From Candidatus Methanomethylophilaceae archaeon (lineage in GTDB: Archaea; Thermoplasmatota; Thermoplasmata; Methanomassiliicoccales; Methanomethylophilaceae): a stretch of 64,000 nucleotides of DNA. Below are positions 1 to 9,549 of this stretch, piece after piece; the first letter of the stretch is position 1; each line of letters begins with the position of its first letter. The stretch spans positions 16,013 through 80,012 of the forward strand of contig JAFTYV010000008.1 of NCBI GenBank assembly GCA_017461225.1, given 5' to 3'. The translations under genes and the position numbers were made by a program. The notes under the pieces are model-generated. The model had not been told where the DNA came from and did no database searches. It worked only from the letters and a program-made list of their open reading frames with translations.

Positions 1-1
1 G

Positions 2-892
2 TTCGACGTGTCCTCCGCACTCAGCCTCAGGGGCATATGCTTCGACGTCGTCGCCAGACTGGATGACAAGGTCCTGATCGTCAAGGTCCTCAGCAACATC
101 GACGCCTTCTCGAAGGAGAACGCGGAGGAGATGAAGACCCTGGCCGATGCCCTCGGTGCGACGCCCATCGTGACCGGGGAGCGCTCGAGTTCCGGTGCCC
201 TCGAACCGGGTATAGTCTATTCCAGGTTCAACATATCCATCGTCTCCAACGAGACCCTGGCGGACCTTCTCCTGGACGATGCACCCCCGTTCATATTCGC
301 GGCCCCCGGTGGGCTGTACGTCAAACTGGACAGCGACCTGCTCAAGGCGATACGCGAGGACCGCGGCATAAGCCTCGGCACGCTGGCGGAGACAGCGGGG
401 GTGTCCAGACGCACGATCCAGATGTACGAGTCCGGCATGGGGGCGATGATAGATGCCGCCCTCCGCATCGAGGAGTTCCTCGAGGTGCCCATCATAGAGC
501 CCATAGACCCGTTCACGTTCAAGAGCGAGGAGCGCAGCAAGGAGGAGAGGGAGATAAGGGCCCCCTCCGACGCCTTCGCGTTCAACCAGCTCAACAACCT
601 CGGTTTCTCGGTCAGACCCGTCGTCAAGAGTCCGTTCGAGGCGGTCACACGCAACGACAAAACCCTCATGCTCACCGGGTTCGGATCCGATGACGAGAAG
701 GTCGTCCAGAGGGCCATAGTCGCCTCGGAGCTCTCCAGGATCATGGACAGGTTCTCCGTGATCATCGTCGAGAGGAAGAGGGAGCGCGACAACATCAACA
801 CCACCGCGGTCGTGTCCAACGAGGAGCTCAAGAGGATCGACGAACCCACCGAGCTCACGGACCTTGTGGCCTCCAGGGGGACCAAGAGATGA
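2..892 (+). CDS. HTH (XRE-type) transcriptional regulator, COG1395 family, 5'-truncated
   Basis: The frame is open to the left edge, and the residues before the first possible start (GTG at 8) read FDVSSAL, which continues smoothly into the protein. The true start is therefore outside the window. Roughly the first 90 residues form the nuclease-like alpha/beta domain typical of this archaeal family. A helix-turn-helix follows at about residues 110-150 (LAETAGVSRRTIQMYESG), then a C-terminal domain of unknown role. Members of COG1395 are putative DNA-binding regulators found across euryarchaea; the target is unknown. Its stop overlaps the start of the next gene (ATGA at 889-892), so the two are translationally coupled. 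Confidence 0.85.
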   Translation, partial: FDVSSALSLRGICFDVVARLDDKVLIVKVLSNIDAFSKENAEEMKTLADALGATPIVTGERSSSGALEPGIVYSRFNISIVSNETLADLLLDDAPPFIFAAPGGLYVKLDSDLLKAIREDRGISLGTLAETAGVSRRTIQMYESGMGAMIDAALRIEEFLEVPIIEPIDPFTFKSEERSKEEREIRAPSDAFAFNQLNNLGFSVRPVVKSPFEAVTRNDKTLMLTGFGSDDEKVVQRAIVASELSRIMDRFSVIIVERKRERDNINTTAVVSNEELKRIDEPTELTDLVASRGTKR

Positions 893-1494
893 TACACCTG
901 GATGTCGACGGCTGCTCCGTGGACATCGTCCCCGTGGTCAACGGTCTCGTCTCCGAGGCCGAGAGGATACGCGACCTGATGGGCGACCACGAGTCCTACG
1001 GTGCATCGCTGGGCATCGAGGGGATCCAGGCCATACGCAACAGGGCCAACTACGACGACCCCTTCGAGGTGAGCGAGCTCGACCTCGTCTACGCCCAGCA
1101 CATGTCCGCCTTCGGACAGGTGGAGATGCCGTCCCCGGTCATGTGCGCGTTCGTGGACATGTGCCGCGAGAGGGGCAAGAACGTCATAGCCCTCGATATG
1201 AACGACGAGGACTTCACCGAGATGTACTGCAACACGGTGAGGACGTTCGATTACGTCAACGAGCACCGTGTGGCCAAGAAGGGTCTCAAGAGAACATTCA
1301 AGAAGGAGAGTCCCGAGGGGTTCGCCCTGGAGTGGGACGAGTACGTGAACTCGGTGAAGAGCTACCGCATGGTCTCCATGAAACGCGAGGAGCACATCGC
1401 GAACCAGATCAGGGATGTCGCGAAGTACCGCAGGGACCATCTGGCCGTCATCGAGGTCGAACGTGTGGACGGTGTGCTGTCCCACCTGAGGTGA
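889..1494 (+). CDS. Conserved hypothetical protein, possibly degenerate TraB-like
   Basis: 201 residues, starting at an ATG that overlaps the stop of the regulator upstream. I do not recognise a firm family. The N-terminus (MIHLDVDG) and a C-terminal stretch with MKREEHIANQIRDV followed by LAVIEVERVDGVLSHL loosely follow the pattern of TraB/PrgY proteins (an IHLVG start and a late block with a conserved ER, MA and VVGAGH). The glycines and histidine that mark TraB are absent. No membrane segment or signal peptide is evident. Position in a run regulator - this gene - CPBP protease suggests co-transcription. The TraB relationship is a weak inference. Confidence 0.6.
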   Translation: MIHLDVDGCSVDIVPVVNGLVSEAERIRDLMGDHESYGASLGIEGIQAIRNRANYDDPFEVSELDLVYAQHMSAFGQVEMPSPVMCAFVDMCRERGKNVIALDMNDEDFTEMYCNTVRTFDYVNEHRVAKKGLKRTFKKESPEGFALEWDEYVNSVKSYRMVSMKREEHIANQIRDVAKYRRDHLAVIEVERVDGVLSHLR

Positions 1495-1499
1495 CGAAC

Positions 1500-2609
1500 A
1501 TGGCATGCGACAGATGCGGACCTAGCCGGGAGAGCGGATACAGCTTCTGCCCCGGATGCGGCGCATCCCTCTCCGAGGGGTGCCTTTACTGCGACCAGTA
1601 CGAGAAGGAGGGTTACGAGTTCTGCGGCAAATGCGGCAGGAGACTCGAGAGGGCGGAACCCACCCAGGCGAAAATGGATCCCCTGAGGATGGCCGCGATA
1701 GTCTCGATGCCGTTCATCCTCATCCTGCTGGCCGTCGAACTGGCGGTGATGCTGTGGGGTGCGGCCGACGTCTGGACCTTCCTGGCCGACAAGACGACGT
1801 ACCTGTTCGTCCTCACACCCTCCGTCCAGGAGATATTTGCGTTGGACGGCCTGGCGTTGCAGACATACTGGATCGTCCTGATACTCGCCATAGTCGCATC
1901 CGCCGTCCTCGTGATCGTCCAATCGAGGGACATGCTGAGACCGGACTCGGGAGGGGACACCGCCAGGGCCGAGAGGACGCCCCTATACTGGCTGTGCCTC
2001 ACGTTCGGCTCCATGATCATCCTGAACATCATCGTGTCTGTGGTACAGGGCATGTTCGGCAGCACCCTTGAGGTCCCTGAGTGGATCCTGGACATGAGCC
2101 GCGAGGAGATGCTCTTCCAGATGGCCGAGGCGGCCGTATGGGAGGAGGTCGCATCGCGCATCCTGCCCATCGGGGTGCCCCTCACCATCCTCGCGGTGTG
2201 CTACGGCAGGAGGGACGCCCTCCGCCACCTCGTGGGGGGCACCGGGGTCACACGCGTATCCCTCGCCCTGATCCTGATCTCGTCTCTGGCGTTCGGATTC
2301 GCCCACGTCGACTCGTGGAGCTACGCGAAGATGATCCCCGCCGCCATCGGAGGGGTGATAATGGGTTACCTGTACGTCAGGTTCGGGGTCCACGTGTCGA
2401 TACTGTTCCACTTCCTGACCGACTACATGACCTGCTCGAGCTACCTCATAGGGGAGGTCGCACTCGGATCGATCGTGCTCCTGGTGATGATAACCGGACT
2501 GGTGTGCATGGTCGGCCTCCTGTCCAGGACCTTCAACGGGCTCTCCGGAATCGCCGACATGCCCGTGACCGGCATGGATCAGGACAGCAGGGACTCCAGG
2601 GACGACTGA
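1500..2609 (+). CDS. CPBP-family intramembrane metalloprotease with N-terminal zinc ribbons
   Basis: 369 residues from ATG 1500, five bases after the preceding stop. The first about 55 residues carry two CxxC zinc-ribbon pairs (CDRCG, CPGCG, then CLYCD, CGKCG). The rest is a polytopic membrane protein with several hydrophobic segments. The CPBP/Abi signature is present: EE near residue 215 followed by R in AVWEEVASR, then a late FGFAHVDSW and HFLTDYM giving the conserved histidines and aspartate. The family includes type II CAAX prenyl proteases and bacteriocin self-immunity proteins; the substrate here cannot be told. Its 3' end overlaps the convergent gene by 31 bp. Confidence 0.87.
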   Translation: MACDRCGPSRESGYSFCPGCGASLSEGCLYCDQYEKEGYEFCGKCGRRLERAEPTQAKMDPLRMAAIVSMPFILILLAVELAVMLWGAADVWTFLADKTTYLFVLTPSVQEIFALDGLALQTYWIVLILAIVASAVLVIVQSRDMLRPDSGGDTARAERTPLYWLCLTFGSMIILNIIVSVVQGMFGSTLEVPEWILDMSREEMLFQMAEAAVWEEVASRILPIGVPLTILAVCYGRRDALRHLVGGTGVTRVSLALILISSLAFGFAHVDSWSYAKMIPAAIGGVIMGYLYVRFGVHVSILFHFLTDYMTCSSYLIGEVALGSIVLLVMITGLVCMVGLLSRTFNGLSGIADMPVTGMDQDSRDSRDD

Positions 2610-3337
2610 GAGTCCACCGCGGACTCGAAGGAACGGGCCTCGATCACGTAGTTGCCCCCGTACCATCCGAGGGACTCCAGGACACCGTCGAAATCTATGC
2701 ATCCCTCGCCGATGGTGCGGTGCTGGTCACCGGTCCCGTCGTTGTCGTGGATGTGGATGTTGGCTATGCGGTCCCCGAAGGTGGAGATCATCTCCCCGAT
2801 CTGGTCCGTGGTGTTGGCGTGACCTATGTCGAAGCACACGGCGAGGTCCGTGCCGTCTATGATCCCCAGGAGGTCCTCCGCGGTGCGGCCGAGGAAGAAG
2901 GGCATGTCCGGCATGTTCTCGATGGCCATCACGACACCGTACTCCTCCGACGCCCTCCCGATCGCCCTCATGGACTCCCTGGCACGCTCCACCGCCCTGG
3001 GTGCCAGATGGGTCATGGCCATGGGCGCCAGACCGGGATGCACGGTGACCGTGGCTATGTCCAGCCTGTTGGCGGCATCCGCCGTGGAGACTATCTCCGC
3101 CAGGGAGGCCTCCCTCACGCGGTCGCTGAGGGATGCGATGTTTATGTCCGAGATGGGGGAGTGGACAGAATAACTCAGGTCGTAGGACGGAAGAAGGTCC
3201 GAGAACGTATCGAGATGGGCCGAGATGCTGTGGTCCGCCTCGGAGAATATCTCCCAGAGGTCGAACACACCGACGATGCGGTCCAGCCATGCGACGGGTT
3301 CGGTCGAGGAGAACCCGGTGCATGACATCCCTATCAA
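2579..3337 (-). CDS. Sugar phosphate isomerase/epimerase-like TIM-barrel protein
   Basis: 252 residues resembling the xylose-isomerase-like TIM barrel superfamily (AP_endonuc_2). Visible barrel motifs with likely metal ligands are TVHPG, AIENMP, CFDIGHAN, IHIHDND and VIEARS. The start chosen is a TTG at 3337, because a GGAGGT Shine-Dalgarno lies 6 nt upstream. An ATG at 3328 is the alternative but its spacing from that site is poor. The TTG overlaps the stop of the UPF0201 gene (TTGA), indicating a two-gene operon. The substrate is unknown; sugar epimerase, isomerase or AP-endonuclease-like functions are all possible. Confidence 0.82.
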   Translation of the reverse strand: MIGMSCTGFSSTEPVAWLDRIVGVFDLWEIFSEADHSISAHLDTFSDLLPSYDLSYSVHSPISDINIASLSDRVREASLAEIVSTADAANRLDIATVTVHPGLAPMAMTHLAPRAVERARESMRAIGRASEEYGVVMAIENMPDMPFFLGRTAEDLLGIIDGTDLAVCFDIGHANTTDQIGEMISTFGDRIANIHIHDNDGTGDQHRTIGEGCIDFDGVLESLGWYGGNYVIEARSFESAVDSQSSLESLLS

Positions 3338-3720
3338 CGGATGACCTCCTCTCCGTCCACCGTGACCGGTGCCACACGGTCGATGAGCGCCATGATGTCC
3401 GTGTCCTCCACCTGGACCTCTATGGCCCCGAGCACGGGTCTGCGGTCCGCGAATGAGACCTTCCCGACGGTCGCCACCTGTTTGTTGAGGGTCATCCTGG
3501 TCGATTCACCACGGACGTTGGATATCATGACCGCACGCGTGGCGTCGAGGATCTTCTGCTTGCGGATCAACCTCGAGAACTTGTCGAGGGATGCGGTACC
3601 CCTGAGGACACCGTCCTCCTGGACCAGTTCCGCGTCGGGGAATATGGACAGTACGGCTGAACGGACCTTCTCCTCATCCTCACTCGGATTGACTGGACAG
3701 TTGATCTTGACGGTGGTCAT
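3334..3720 (-). CDS. UPF0201 family protein (RNA-binding fold)
   Basis: 128 residues beginning MTTVKINCPVNPSEDEEKV, the characteristic opening of archaeal UPF0201/COG1325-type proteins. Their fold resembles ribosomal protein L5-like RNA-binding domains. The molecular role is not established. The ATG at 3720 is preferred over an upstream TTG at 3741 because a TATA-like element (ctatataag, 3742-3750) lies about 26 bp before it, fitting a leaderless mRNA. It is followed by the TIM-barrel gene with a 4-base overlap. It is divergent from the PolD small subunit gene. Confidence 0.83.
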   Translation of the reverse strand: MTTVKINCPVNPSEDEEKVRSAVLSIFPDAELVQEDGVLRGTASLDKFSRLIRKQKILDATRAVMISNVRGESTRMTLNKQVATVGKVSFADRRPVLGAIEVQVEDTDIMALIDRVAPVTVDGEEVIR

Positions 3721-3799
3721 GCGCTCAAGACCTCTGTTCAACTATATAAGAAGAAAGTAACCAGAAATTTGTTTAACTACGGTGGGGTATGCAGGTGGG

Positions 3800-5236
3800 A
3801 TGAAAGAGGCGATCCTGTCGGAGGCGGCCAAACGGAGATTGTTCTTCTCCCCCGATGCAATGGAGATGATCCTCTCCAACAACGATCCGATGGGTTTCAC
3901 CAACACGGTGTTCTCACATCTCGCGGACAACATGATGTTCGTCAGCAAGAAGGACATCATGGACTGCATCGCCGGGGACAAGATCCTCTTCCAGTCGGAG
4001 AGGGAGATCAAACCCGACAACAGGTTCACCCCCGACATCTCCGTGATCAAGGGTTCGGATGTCACGGGTGAATCCACCTGCGAGGGGAAGGTCAACGACT
4101 TCGCCCAGTACTTCAAGAGCAGGTTCTACACCCTGAAGAGGATGATAGAGAAGAGGAACGACTTCGGACGCGCCATGGACCTGTCCAGGGCGAAGACCCT
4201 CGACAGGGAGGTCAAGGTCATCGGGATCGTCTACGAGAAGTCCACGACCAAGAACGGGCACACCATGCTCACCATCGAGGACGATTCGGACACCGCTAAG
4301 GTGTTCATCTCCAAGGAATCCCCCCTTGCCAACGAGGTCTTCGTCAACGACGAGGTCATAGGGATCGTGGGGAAACCCAACGCCCAGCGCACGCTCCTGA
4401 TGGCCGAGAAGATCGTCAGACCGGACATCCCGCGCAACAACGCATGGGAGGTCAGCGACACCCCGTCGAAGATCGCGTTCCTGTCCGACGTCCACGTCGG
4501 CAGCACCACCTTCCTGGAATCCGACTGGAAACGCATGATCGCGTGGCTGAAGTCCAATTCCGTCAAAGAGGATCTCAACTACATCGTGTTCCCAGGGGAC
4601 GTGGTCGACGGCATAGGGGTGTTCCCCGATCAGGACAAGGAACTCGAGGTCCTGGACATCTACGAGCAATACGACATCCTGGCCGAGTACCTCAAGGACA
4701 TCCCCGACCACATCAAGATGGTCGTCCATCCGGGAAACCACGATGCCGCACGTCTGGCGGAACCTCAGCCGGCACTCAACTCCGTCTTCACCAAGACCTT
4801 CGACTCGAACATCCTCATGGTCGGAAACCCCATCTACCTCAACGTAGAGGGTAGGACGGTCATGTCGTACCACGGGAAGAGCATGGACGACTGGATCGCG
4901 GGGGTGCAGTACCTCACCTACGACGACCCACTGAGGGTCATGAAGGAGATGTGCATCCACCGCCACCTGGCCCCCATATACGGTCAGAGGAACGCCCTGG
5001 CCCCCGAGAAGAAGGACTACCTCGCGATGGAGATCGTTCCGGACATATTCGTCTCCGGACACGTCCACGGTGCCGGCCAGGATGTGTACAACGGGGTCAG
5101 GCTCATCAACGCCTCCACATGGCAGAGCCAGACCGAGTACCAGCGCATGCACAACTTCAACCCTGACCCCAGCATCATGCCCATCGTCAGCCTGTCCGAC
5201 GGCAGGATCGAGATGAGGGACTTCAGCAAGGCATGA
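3800..5236 (+). CDS. polB: DNA polymerase D small subunit (DP1), exonuclease
   Basis: 478 residues. DP1 is the 3'-5' proofreading exonuclease subunit of the euryarchaeal replicative polymerase PolD. An OB-fold region is visible near residues 130-200 (VKVIGIVYEKS, TMLTIEDDSD). The calcineurin-like phosphoesterase domain has all its metal-binding blocks: SDVHVGS, PGDVVDG, VHPGNHD and SGHVHGAG. The ATG at 3800 follows a good Shine-Dalgarno (aggtggg), so it is preferred to a GTG at 3782. The partner large subunit DP2 is not in the window. The gene ends just before a strong hairpin. It lies about 10 kb from the inferred origin. Confidence 0.95.
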   Translation: MKEAILSEAAKRRLFFSPDAMEMILSNNDPMGFTNTVFSHLADNMMFVSKKDIMDCIAGDKILFQSEREIKPDNRFTPDISVIKGSDVTGESTCEGKVNDFAQYFKSRFYTLKRMIEKRNDFGRAMDLSRAKTLDREVKVIGIVYEKSTTKNGHTMLTIEDDSDTAKVFISKESPLANEVFVNDEVIGIVGKPNAQRTLLMAEKIVRPDIPRNNAWEVSDTPSKIAFLSDVHVGSTTFLESDWKRMIAWLKSNSVKEDLNYIVFPGDVVDGIGVFPDQDKELEVLDIYEQYDILAEYLKDIPDHIKMVVHPGNHDAARLAEPQPALNSVFTKTFDSNILMVGNPIYLNVEGRTVMSYHGKSMDDWIAGVQYLTYDDPLRVMKEMCIHRHLAPIYGQRNALAPEKKDYLAMEIVPDIFVSGHVHGAGQDVYNGVRLINASTWQSQTEYQRMHNFNPDPSIMPIVSLSDGRIEMRDFSKA

Positions 5237-5301
5237 TGCGGATGTCCGCGATGCGGACCCCCCTTGGTTTCATAAGAAACGGAGGTATGGAGAAGGGGTG
5301 A

Positions 5302-5319
5302 CGCCGGCCGGAGCCGGCG
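5302..5319. terminator. GC hairpin between convergent polB and the atp operon
   Basis: Perfect inverted repeat CGCCGGC - CGGA loop - GCCGGCG in the 95-bp gap between polB and the 51-residue gene that ends the atp operon. Its place between two convergent ends suggests a bidirectional terminator or mRNA 3'-end stabiliser. No long T-run follows on the plus strand. Confidence 0.55.
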
Positions 5320-5331
5320 GTGAGATGTTTC

Positions 5332-5487
5332 TTAAAGGGTTTGTTGTCCGTAGATCAGTACCATTACGATCAGGAGAGCTCCGAGCACGAGCATCGAATA
5401 AGCGGCCACCCAGATGATCGTGAAGACCCTCTTCAGTTTGACGGGGTCGTTCTTGATCTCCTCGAGACGCTCTTCGATGGACTTCAC
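5332..5487 (-). CDS. Small single-pass membrane protein at the end of the ATP synthase operon
   Basis: 51 codons from a GTG that overlaps the atpD stop (GTGA) to a TAA. The first about 20 residues are charged (KSIEERLEEIKNDPVKLKR). Residues about 21-46 form one hydrophobic membrane helix (IIWVAAYSMLVLGALLIVMV), followed by a short polar tail. Evidence that it is real: translational coupling to atpD, clean amphipathic-then-hydrophobic design, and a hairpin right after its stop. I do not recognise the family. Position suggests an assembly or accessory protein of the A1AO ATPase, or just a co-transcribed membrane protein; this is inference. Confidence 0.72.
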   Translation of the reverse strand: MKSIEERLEEIKNDPVKLKRVFTIIWVAAYSMLVLGALLIVMVLIYGQQTL

Positions 5488-6119
5488 TCTTCAGCCGCTC
5501 CCTTTCTCTTCAGGTGCTTGAGACGGGTAGTGTTCTCCCTGTCCATCTCTTCGAGACTGAACTTGACGAACCTCTCCGACTCCTTGAGCTCGGGAATGAT
5601 CTTGAATTCCAGGGCGTTGACCCTTCTCTTGGTCTTCTCGATCTCATCGAGCAGCTTCTTCATGGTGGTCTCGACCTCGGCTGCGCGGACGAGCGTGTCG
5701 AGAAGCTTCTCGAACGCCGTCGCGGCATCCTCGATGTAGGCGGAGGTGGAGATCACACCGTAACCTTTCTCGGTCATCTTGGTGTGGATCTTCTCTGCCT
5801 CCACCTTGGGAACCATCATTCCCATGATGCTTTTGCTGCCCAATTTCACCTGCGGGTCTGCCTTCAGAGCATATGCCGCGCTTTTCACGGCGATCTCTCC
5901 CTCAACCGCACGGGCGATGGTGATCTTCTCCATGGCCGACTCGTAGTCGGAGGAGACGCCTTCACGCATCTTCCTTGCCTTCTCGAGGACCTCGAAGAAC
6001 TCGATGATGAGACCATCTCTCTTCATCTTGAGGACCTTGTAACCACTCTGGGTCAGTTTGATCCTCTTCTTGAGGTCAAGAAGGACGGAACGGTTGGGAG
6101 TGACATCGTGAGGTGCCAT
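5484..6119 (-). CDS. atpD: A1AO ATP synthase subunit D
   Basis: 211 residues; central stalk subunit D, equivalent to gamma of F-type enzymes. The family pattern is clear: a start near MAPHDVTPNRSVLLDLKKRI, long coiled-coil arms at both ends and KRRVNALEFKIIPEL near residue 170. The ATG at 6119 is preferred to a GTG at 6128, because that GTG is part of a GTGATT Shine-Dalgarno lying over the atpB stop. It is second to last in the operon, and the 51-residue membrane protein gene follows with a GTGA overlap. Confidence 0.95.
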   Translation of the reverse strand: MAPHDVTPNRSVLLDLKKRIKLTQSGYKVLKMKRDGLIIEFFEVLEKARKMREGVSSDYESAMEKITIARAVEGEIAVKSAAYALKADPQVKLGSKSIMGMMVPKVEAEKIHTKMTEKGYGVISTSAYIEDAATAFEKLLDTLVRAAEVETTMKKLLDEIEKTKRRVNALEFKIIPELKESERFVKFSLEEMDRENTTRLKHLKRKGAAEE

Positions 6120-6124
6120 GGCAA

Positions 6125-7507
6125 TCACTCTTTGGAGGGCAGGTACTTCTCGATGTACTTACGGTCGATCCTTGTGAGCTGATCGAGGTCGAGCTCGGTG
6201 AAGATCTCCCATGCGAGGTCGAGTGTCTCCTCGATGGAACGGTCCTCGTCGAGTCCCTGACGGACGATGCGGTCCTCAAAGATGTCTGCGAAGTCCAGCA
6301 GCTTCCTGTCCTTTGCGGACAGGGAGTCCTTACCGACGATGGCCACCAGTCCACGGAGATCCTTACCCTCTGCATAGGATGCATACAGCTGGTCGGAGAC
6401 TCCCTTGTGGTCCTCACGGGTCTTGCCCTTACCGGTTCCTCCTCCCATCAGCCTGCTGAGGGATGAGGAGACGTTGACCGGCGGGTAGATTCCGTTCCTG
6501 TGGAGGTCCATGGACAGAACGATCTGTCCCTCGGTGATGTAACCGGAGAGGTCGGGGATGGGGTGGGTGATATCTCCACCGGGCATGGACAGGATGGGGA
6601 TCTGGGTGATGGAACCCTTCTTTCCCTTGATCCTTCCCGCACGCTCGTAGAGCTGTGCGAGATCGGTGTACATGTAACCGGGGTATCCACGCCTTCCGGG
6701 AACCTCCTCACGGGCTGCTCCGACCTGACGCAGTGCCTCACAGTAGTTGGTGATGTCGGTCATGATGACGAGAACCTGCATTCCGAGCTCGAACGCCATG
6801 TACTCCGCGGTGGTGAGACCGAGACGGGGTGTGACGATACGCTCGACGGCGGGGTCGTCTGCGAGGTTCAGGAAGACCACTGCGTTCTTCAGTGCACCGG
6901 TCCTCTCGAACTCCTTCATGAACATCTGCTTCTCTTCGTTGGTGATTCCCATCGCGATGAACACGACGGCGAACTCCTCGTTCTCTCCGCGGACCTTGGC
7001 CTGCCTTGCGATCTGAAGAGCGATCTCGTTGTGGGGAAGACCGGATGCGGAGAAGATGGGCAGCTTCTGACCCCTGACCAACGTGTTCATTCCATCGATG
7101 GTGGAGATACCGGTCTGGATGAAATCAGAGGGGCTGTCCCTTGCCCAGGGGTTGATAGCGGCTCCGACGATGTCGAGCTCCTGCTCGGGAACGATCTTCG
7201 CTCCACCGTCGAGGGGGTCTCCGGCTCCGGAGAGGACCCTGCCGAGCATGTCCTTGGACACGGGCATCTTCATTGTGTCACCGAGGAAGCGCACGGATGC
7301 GTCCCTGTCGATTCCGGTGGTACCCTCGAACACCTGGACGACGACGATGTCATCGGAGGAGTCGAGAACCTCTCCCCTCCTCATGGAACCGTCGGACAGC
7401 CTGATGTTAACGATCTCCTTGTATCCGACGGGCTCGGTCTTCTTGACGAAGATGAGGGGACCTGCGATCTGGGAGATAGTCTTGTACTCTTTGGTAATGT
7501 CTGCCAT
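6125..7507 (-). CDS. atpB: A1AO ATP synthase subunit B (regulatory nucleotide-binding subunit)
   Basis: 460 residues. Non-catalytic partner of AtpA in the A3B3 head. The P-loop is the degenerate type expected of B subunits ([12 protein letters not shown] instead of GxxGxGKT), and the family blocks [13 protein letters not shown] and [16 protein letters not shown] are present. The start is ATG 7507, with the upstream GTG at 7516 read as part of a GTGATTC Shine-Dalgarno overlapping the atpA stop. It is translationally coupled to atpA upstream and atpD downstream. Confidence 0.96.
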   Translation of the reverse strand: MADITKEYKTISQIAGPLIFVKKTEPVGYKEIVNIRLSDGSMRRGEVLDSSDDIVVVQVFEGTTGIDRDASVRFLGDTMKMPVSKDMLGRVLSGAGDPLDGGAKIVPEQELDIVGAAINPWARDSPSDFIQTGISTIDGMNTLVRGQKLPIFSASGLPHNEIALQIARQAKVRGENEEFAVVFIAMGITNEEKQMFMKEFERTGALKNAVVFLNLADDPAVERIVTPRLGLTTAEYMAFELGMQVLVIMTDITNYCEALRQVGAAREEVPGRRGYPGYMYTDLAQLYERAGRIKGKKGSITQIPILSMPGGDITHPIPDLSGYITEGQIVLSMDLHRNGIYPPVNVSSSLSRLMGGGTGKGKTREDHKGVSDQLYASYAEGKDLRGLVAIVGKDSLSAKDRKLLDFADIFEDRIVRQGLDEDRSIEETLDLAWEIFTELDLDQLTRIDRKYIEKYLPSKE

Positions 7508-7512
7508 TTGAA

Positions 7513-9243
7513 TCACGCTCCCAGTTCTGCGAACTGCTTGTCCATGTCCTCGCTGACGGCCTGGAGCTCAGCGTCGGTGTTCTCCTCGTACTTGGCCTGG
7601 TTGAACCTGGTCCTGACGGGGAGGTACGCGATCTTGTCGACCTGGATACCTGCGGCGATTGCCTTGTCCGCGAGGTCGGAGTACTTCTTGATGAGGGACA
7701 TCATGACGTACTGCCTCTGGAGGGGACAGTAGCAGTCGACGGGGTGGTACGCGTTCTGCTGGAGGTAGATCTCACGGATCATCTTGGCGACCTCGAGTGT
7801 GATCTTCTGCTCGTCGGGCAGGGAGTCGGATCCGACCATCTGCACGACCTCCTGCAGCTCGGACTCCTTCTGGAGTGTCTGCATGGCCCATGCCCTGAGT
7901 GCGGGGAAGTCGTCCGCCACGTTGGACTTGTACCAGTCGACCAGCTGCTTGTCGTACATGGTGTACGATGTGAGCCAGTTGATTGTGGGGAAGTGCCTCC
8001 TCTCCCTCAGCTTGGTGTCCAGTGCCCAGAAGACACGGACGATACGGAGGGTGTTCTGGGTAACGGGCTCGGAGAGGTCTCCTCCGGGAGGGGAAACCGC
8101 ACCGATGACGGAGATGGATCCGTCGTCACCGCAGAGGGTCTTCGCACGGCATGCACGCTCGTAGAACTCGGAGAGACGTCCTGCAAGGTATGCGGGGTAT
8201 CCCTCCTCTCCGGGCATCTCCTCGAGCCTGGAGGAGATCTCACGCATGGCCTCTGCCCACCTGGAGGTGGAGTCAGCCATGAGGGAGACGTTGTATCCCA
8301 TGTCCCTGAAGTACTCGGCGATGGTCATTCCGGTGTAGACGGATGCCTCCCTTGCCGCGACGGGCATGTTGGAGGTGTTGGCGATCAGGACGGTCCTCTT
8401 CATGAGGGACTCTCCGGTCCTGGGGTCGACCAGCTCGGGGAACTCTGTGAGAACCTCGGTCATCTCGTTTCCACGCTCACCGCATCCGATGTAGACGACG
8501 ATCTCCGCATCGGAGTACTTGGCGAGGGACTGCTGGGTGACGGTCTTTCCGGTACCGAACGCACCGGGGATGGCTGCCGCTCCTCCCTTCGCGAGGGGGA
8601 ACATCGTGTCGAGGACACGGAGTCCGGTGACGAGGGGGACATCGGGCTGGTACTTCTCGGCCACGGGCCTGGGGTTACGGACGGGCCAGTACTGCATCAT
8701 GCAGACGTCCCTTCCGTCGATGACTGCGACGGTCTCGTCGACTGTGAAGGAACCGGACTTGATGGAGTCGATCTTTCCCTTCTTGATGTCGAGCGGAACC
8801 ATGATCTTGTGGACCATGGGTCCCTCCTGGACGGTACCGATGACCTGTCCTCCGGAGACCTCGTCGCCTACTTTCGCTGTGGGGTTGAAATCCCATTTCC
8901 TCTCGTGATCCAGTCCAGGTGCGGAGACTCCCCTGTAGATGAAGTCTCCCATTTTGTCCCTGAGAACGGGCAGGGGCCTCTGGATTCCGTCGTAAACGGA
9001 AGTCAGAAGTCCGGGACCGAGCTCAACGGCAAGAGGCCTACCGGTGTTGGTGACCGGCTCTCCGGGTTTGATACCGGATGTATCCTCATAAACCTGGATG
9101 ATGGAATAGTCACCGACGATCTTGATGACCTCACCCATCAGCTTCTCCTCTCCGACGTTGACGACATCGTACATCTTGGGGGAGATACCGGTGGCTGTGA
9201 CCACAGGTCCGGCGACCCTGTAAATTACACCTTCAGTGCTCAT
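7513..9243 (-). CDS. atpA: A1AO ATP synthase subunit A (catalytic)
   Basis: 576 residues, normal for the family and with no intein. Catalytic subunit that hydrolyses or makes ATP. Walker A GAFGTGKT is at residues 227-234. The non-homologous insertion typical of A subunits lies between about residues 110 and 190. The blocks [11 protein letters not shown] and [16 protein letters not shown] are present. The ATG at 9243 directly follows the atpF stop with no gap. Codon use is the same as its neighbours. Confidence 0.97.
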   Translation of the reverse strand: MSTEGVIYRVAGPVVTATGISPKMYDVVNVGEEKLMGEVIKIVGDYSIIQVYEDTSGIKPGEPVTNTGRPLAVELGPGLLTSVYDGIQRPLPVLRDKMGDFIYRGVSAPGLDHERKWDFNPTAKVGDEVSGGQVIGTVQEGPMVHKIMVPLDIKKGKIDSIKSGSFTVDETVAVIDGRDVCMMQYWPVRNPRPVAEKYQPDVPLVTGLRVLDTMFPLAKGGAAAIPGAFGTGKTVTQQSLAKYSDAEIVVYIGCGERGNEMTEVLTEFPELVDPRTGESLMKRTVLIANTSNMPVAAREASVYTGMTIAEYFRDMGYNVSLMADSTSRWAEAMREISSRLEEMPGEEGYPAYLAGRLSEFYERACRAKTLCGDDGSISVIGAVSPPGGDLSEPVTQNTLRIVRVFWALDTKLRERRHFPTINWLTSYTMYDKQLVDWYKSNVADDFPALRAWAMQTLQKESELQEVVQMVGSDSLPDEQKITLEVAKMIREIYLQQNAYHPVDCYCPLQRQYVMMSLIKKYSDLADKAIAAGIQVDKIAYLPVRTRFNQAKYEENTDAELQAVSEDMDKQFAELGA

Positions 9244-9549
9244 TTATTCATCCTCTGTTTTGTATAAATCAACGCCAATCGCTCTCTTGACCTTCTCACG
9301 GAGGTCACCATCGTCTCCACCGACGGGGACGACGACAGGCTGGATGGAATCCATTACCTTCTGTCTCAACTGGTAAGAGAGATTGTCGAGGTCCTTCGCA
9401 TCTACTGCGAGGATACCTATTGTGGGCTGGGACATTGCCTCCAGCATTTTTTCCTGGTAGTTCTCTGAATTTGCGACGAACACGCGCCTGATTCCGGCAA
9501 GCCTGAAACCGAGTACGAACTCGTCGTTTCCTATCACTGCGATTTCCAT
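9244..9549 (-). CDS. atpF: A1AO ATP synthase subunit F
   Basis: 101 residues, the usual size for subunit F, the small Rossmann-like stalk subunit linked to D. It starts MEIAVIGNDEFVLGFRLAG, a family hallmark. The ATG overlaps the atpC stop by one base (TGATG) and is preceded by a GGTGATCTG Shine-Dalgarno. It ends in TAA, directly followed by the atpA ATG. Confidence 0.94.
   Translation of the reverse strand: MEIAVIGNDEFVLGFRLAGIRRVFVANSENYQEKMLEAMSQPTIGILAVDAKDLDNLSYQLRQKVMDSIQPVVVPVGGDDGDLREKVKRAIGVDLYKTEDE

Noticed and set aside
864..1499. 212-codon N-terminal extension of the CPBP protease frame
   Set aside because: It lies over the hypothetical gene 889-1494 in another frame and is Arg/Gly-rich antisense-like; the zinc ribbon begins right after ATG 1500.
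5320..5739. 139-codon plus-strand frame over the end of the atp operon
   Set aside because: Antisense to atpD and to the 51-residue gene, both of which have better start signals and protein features.
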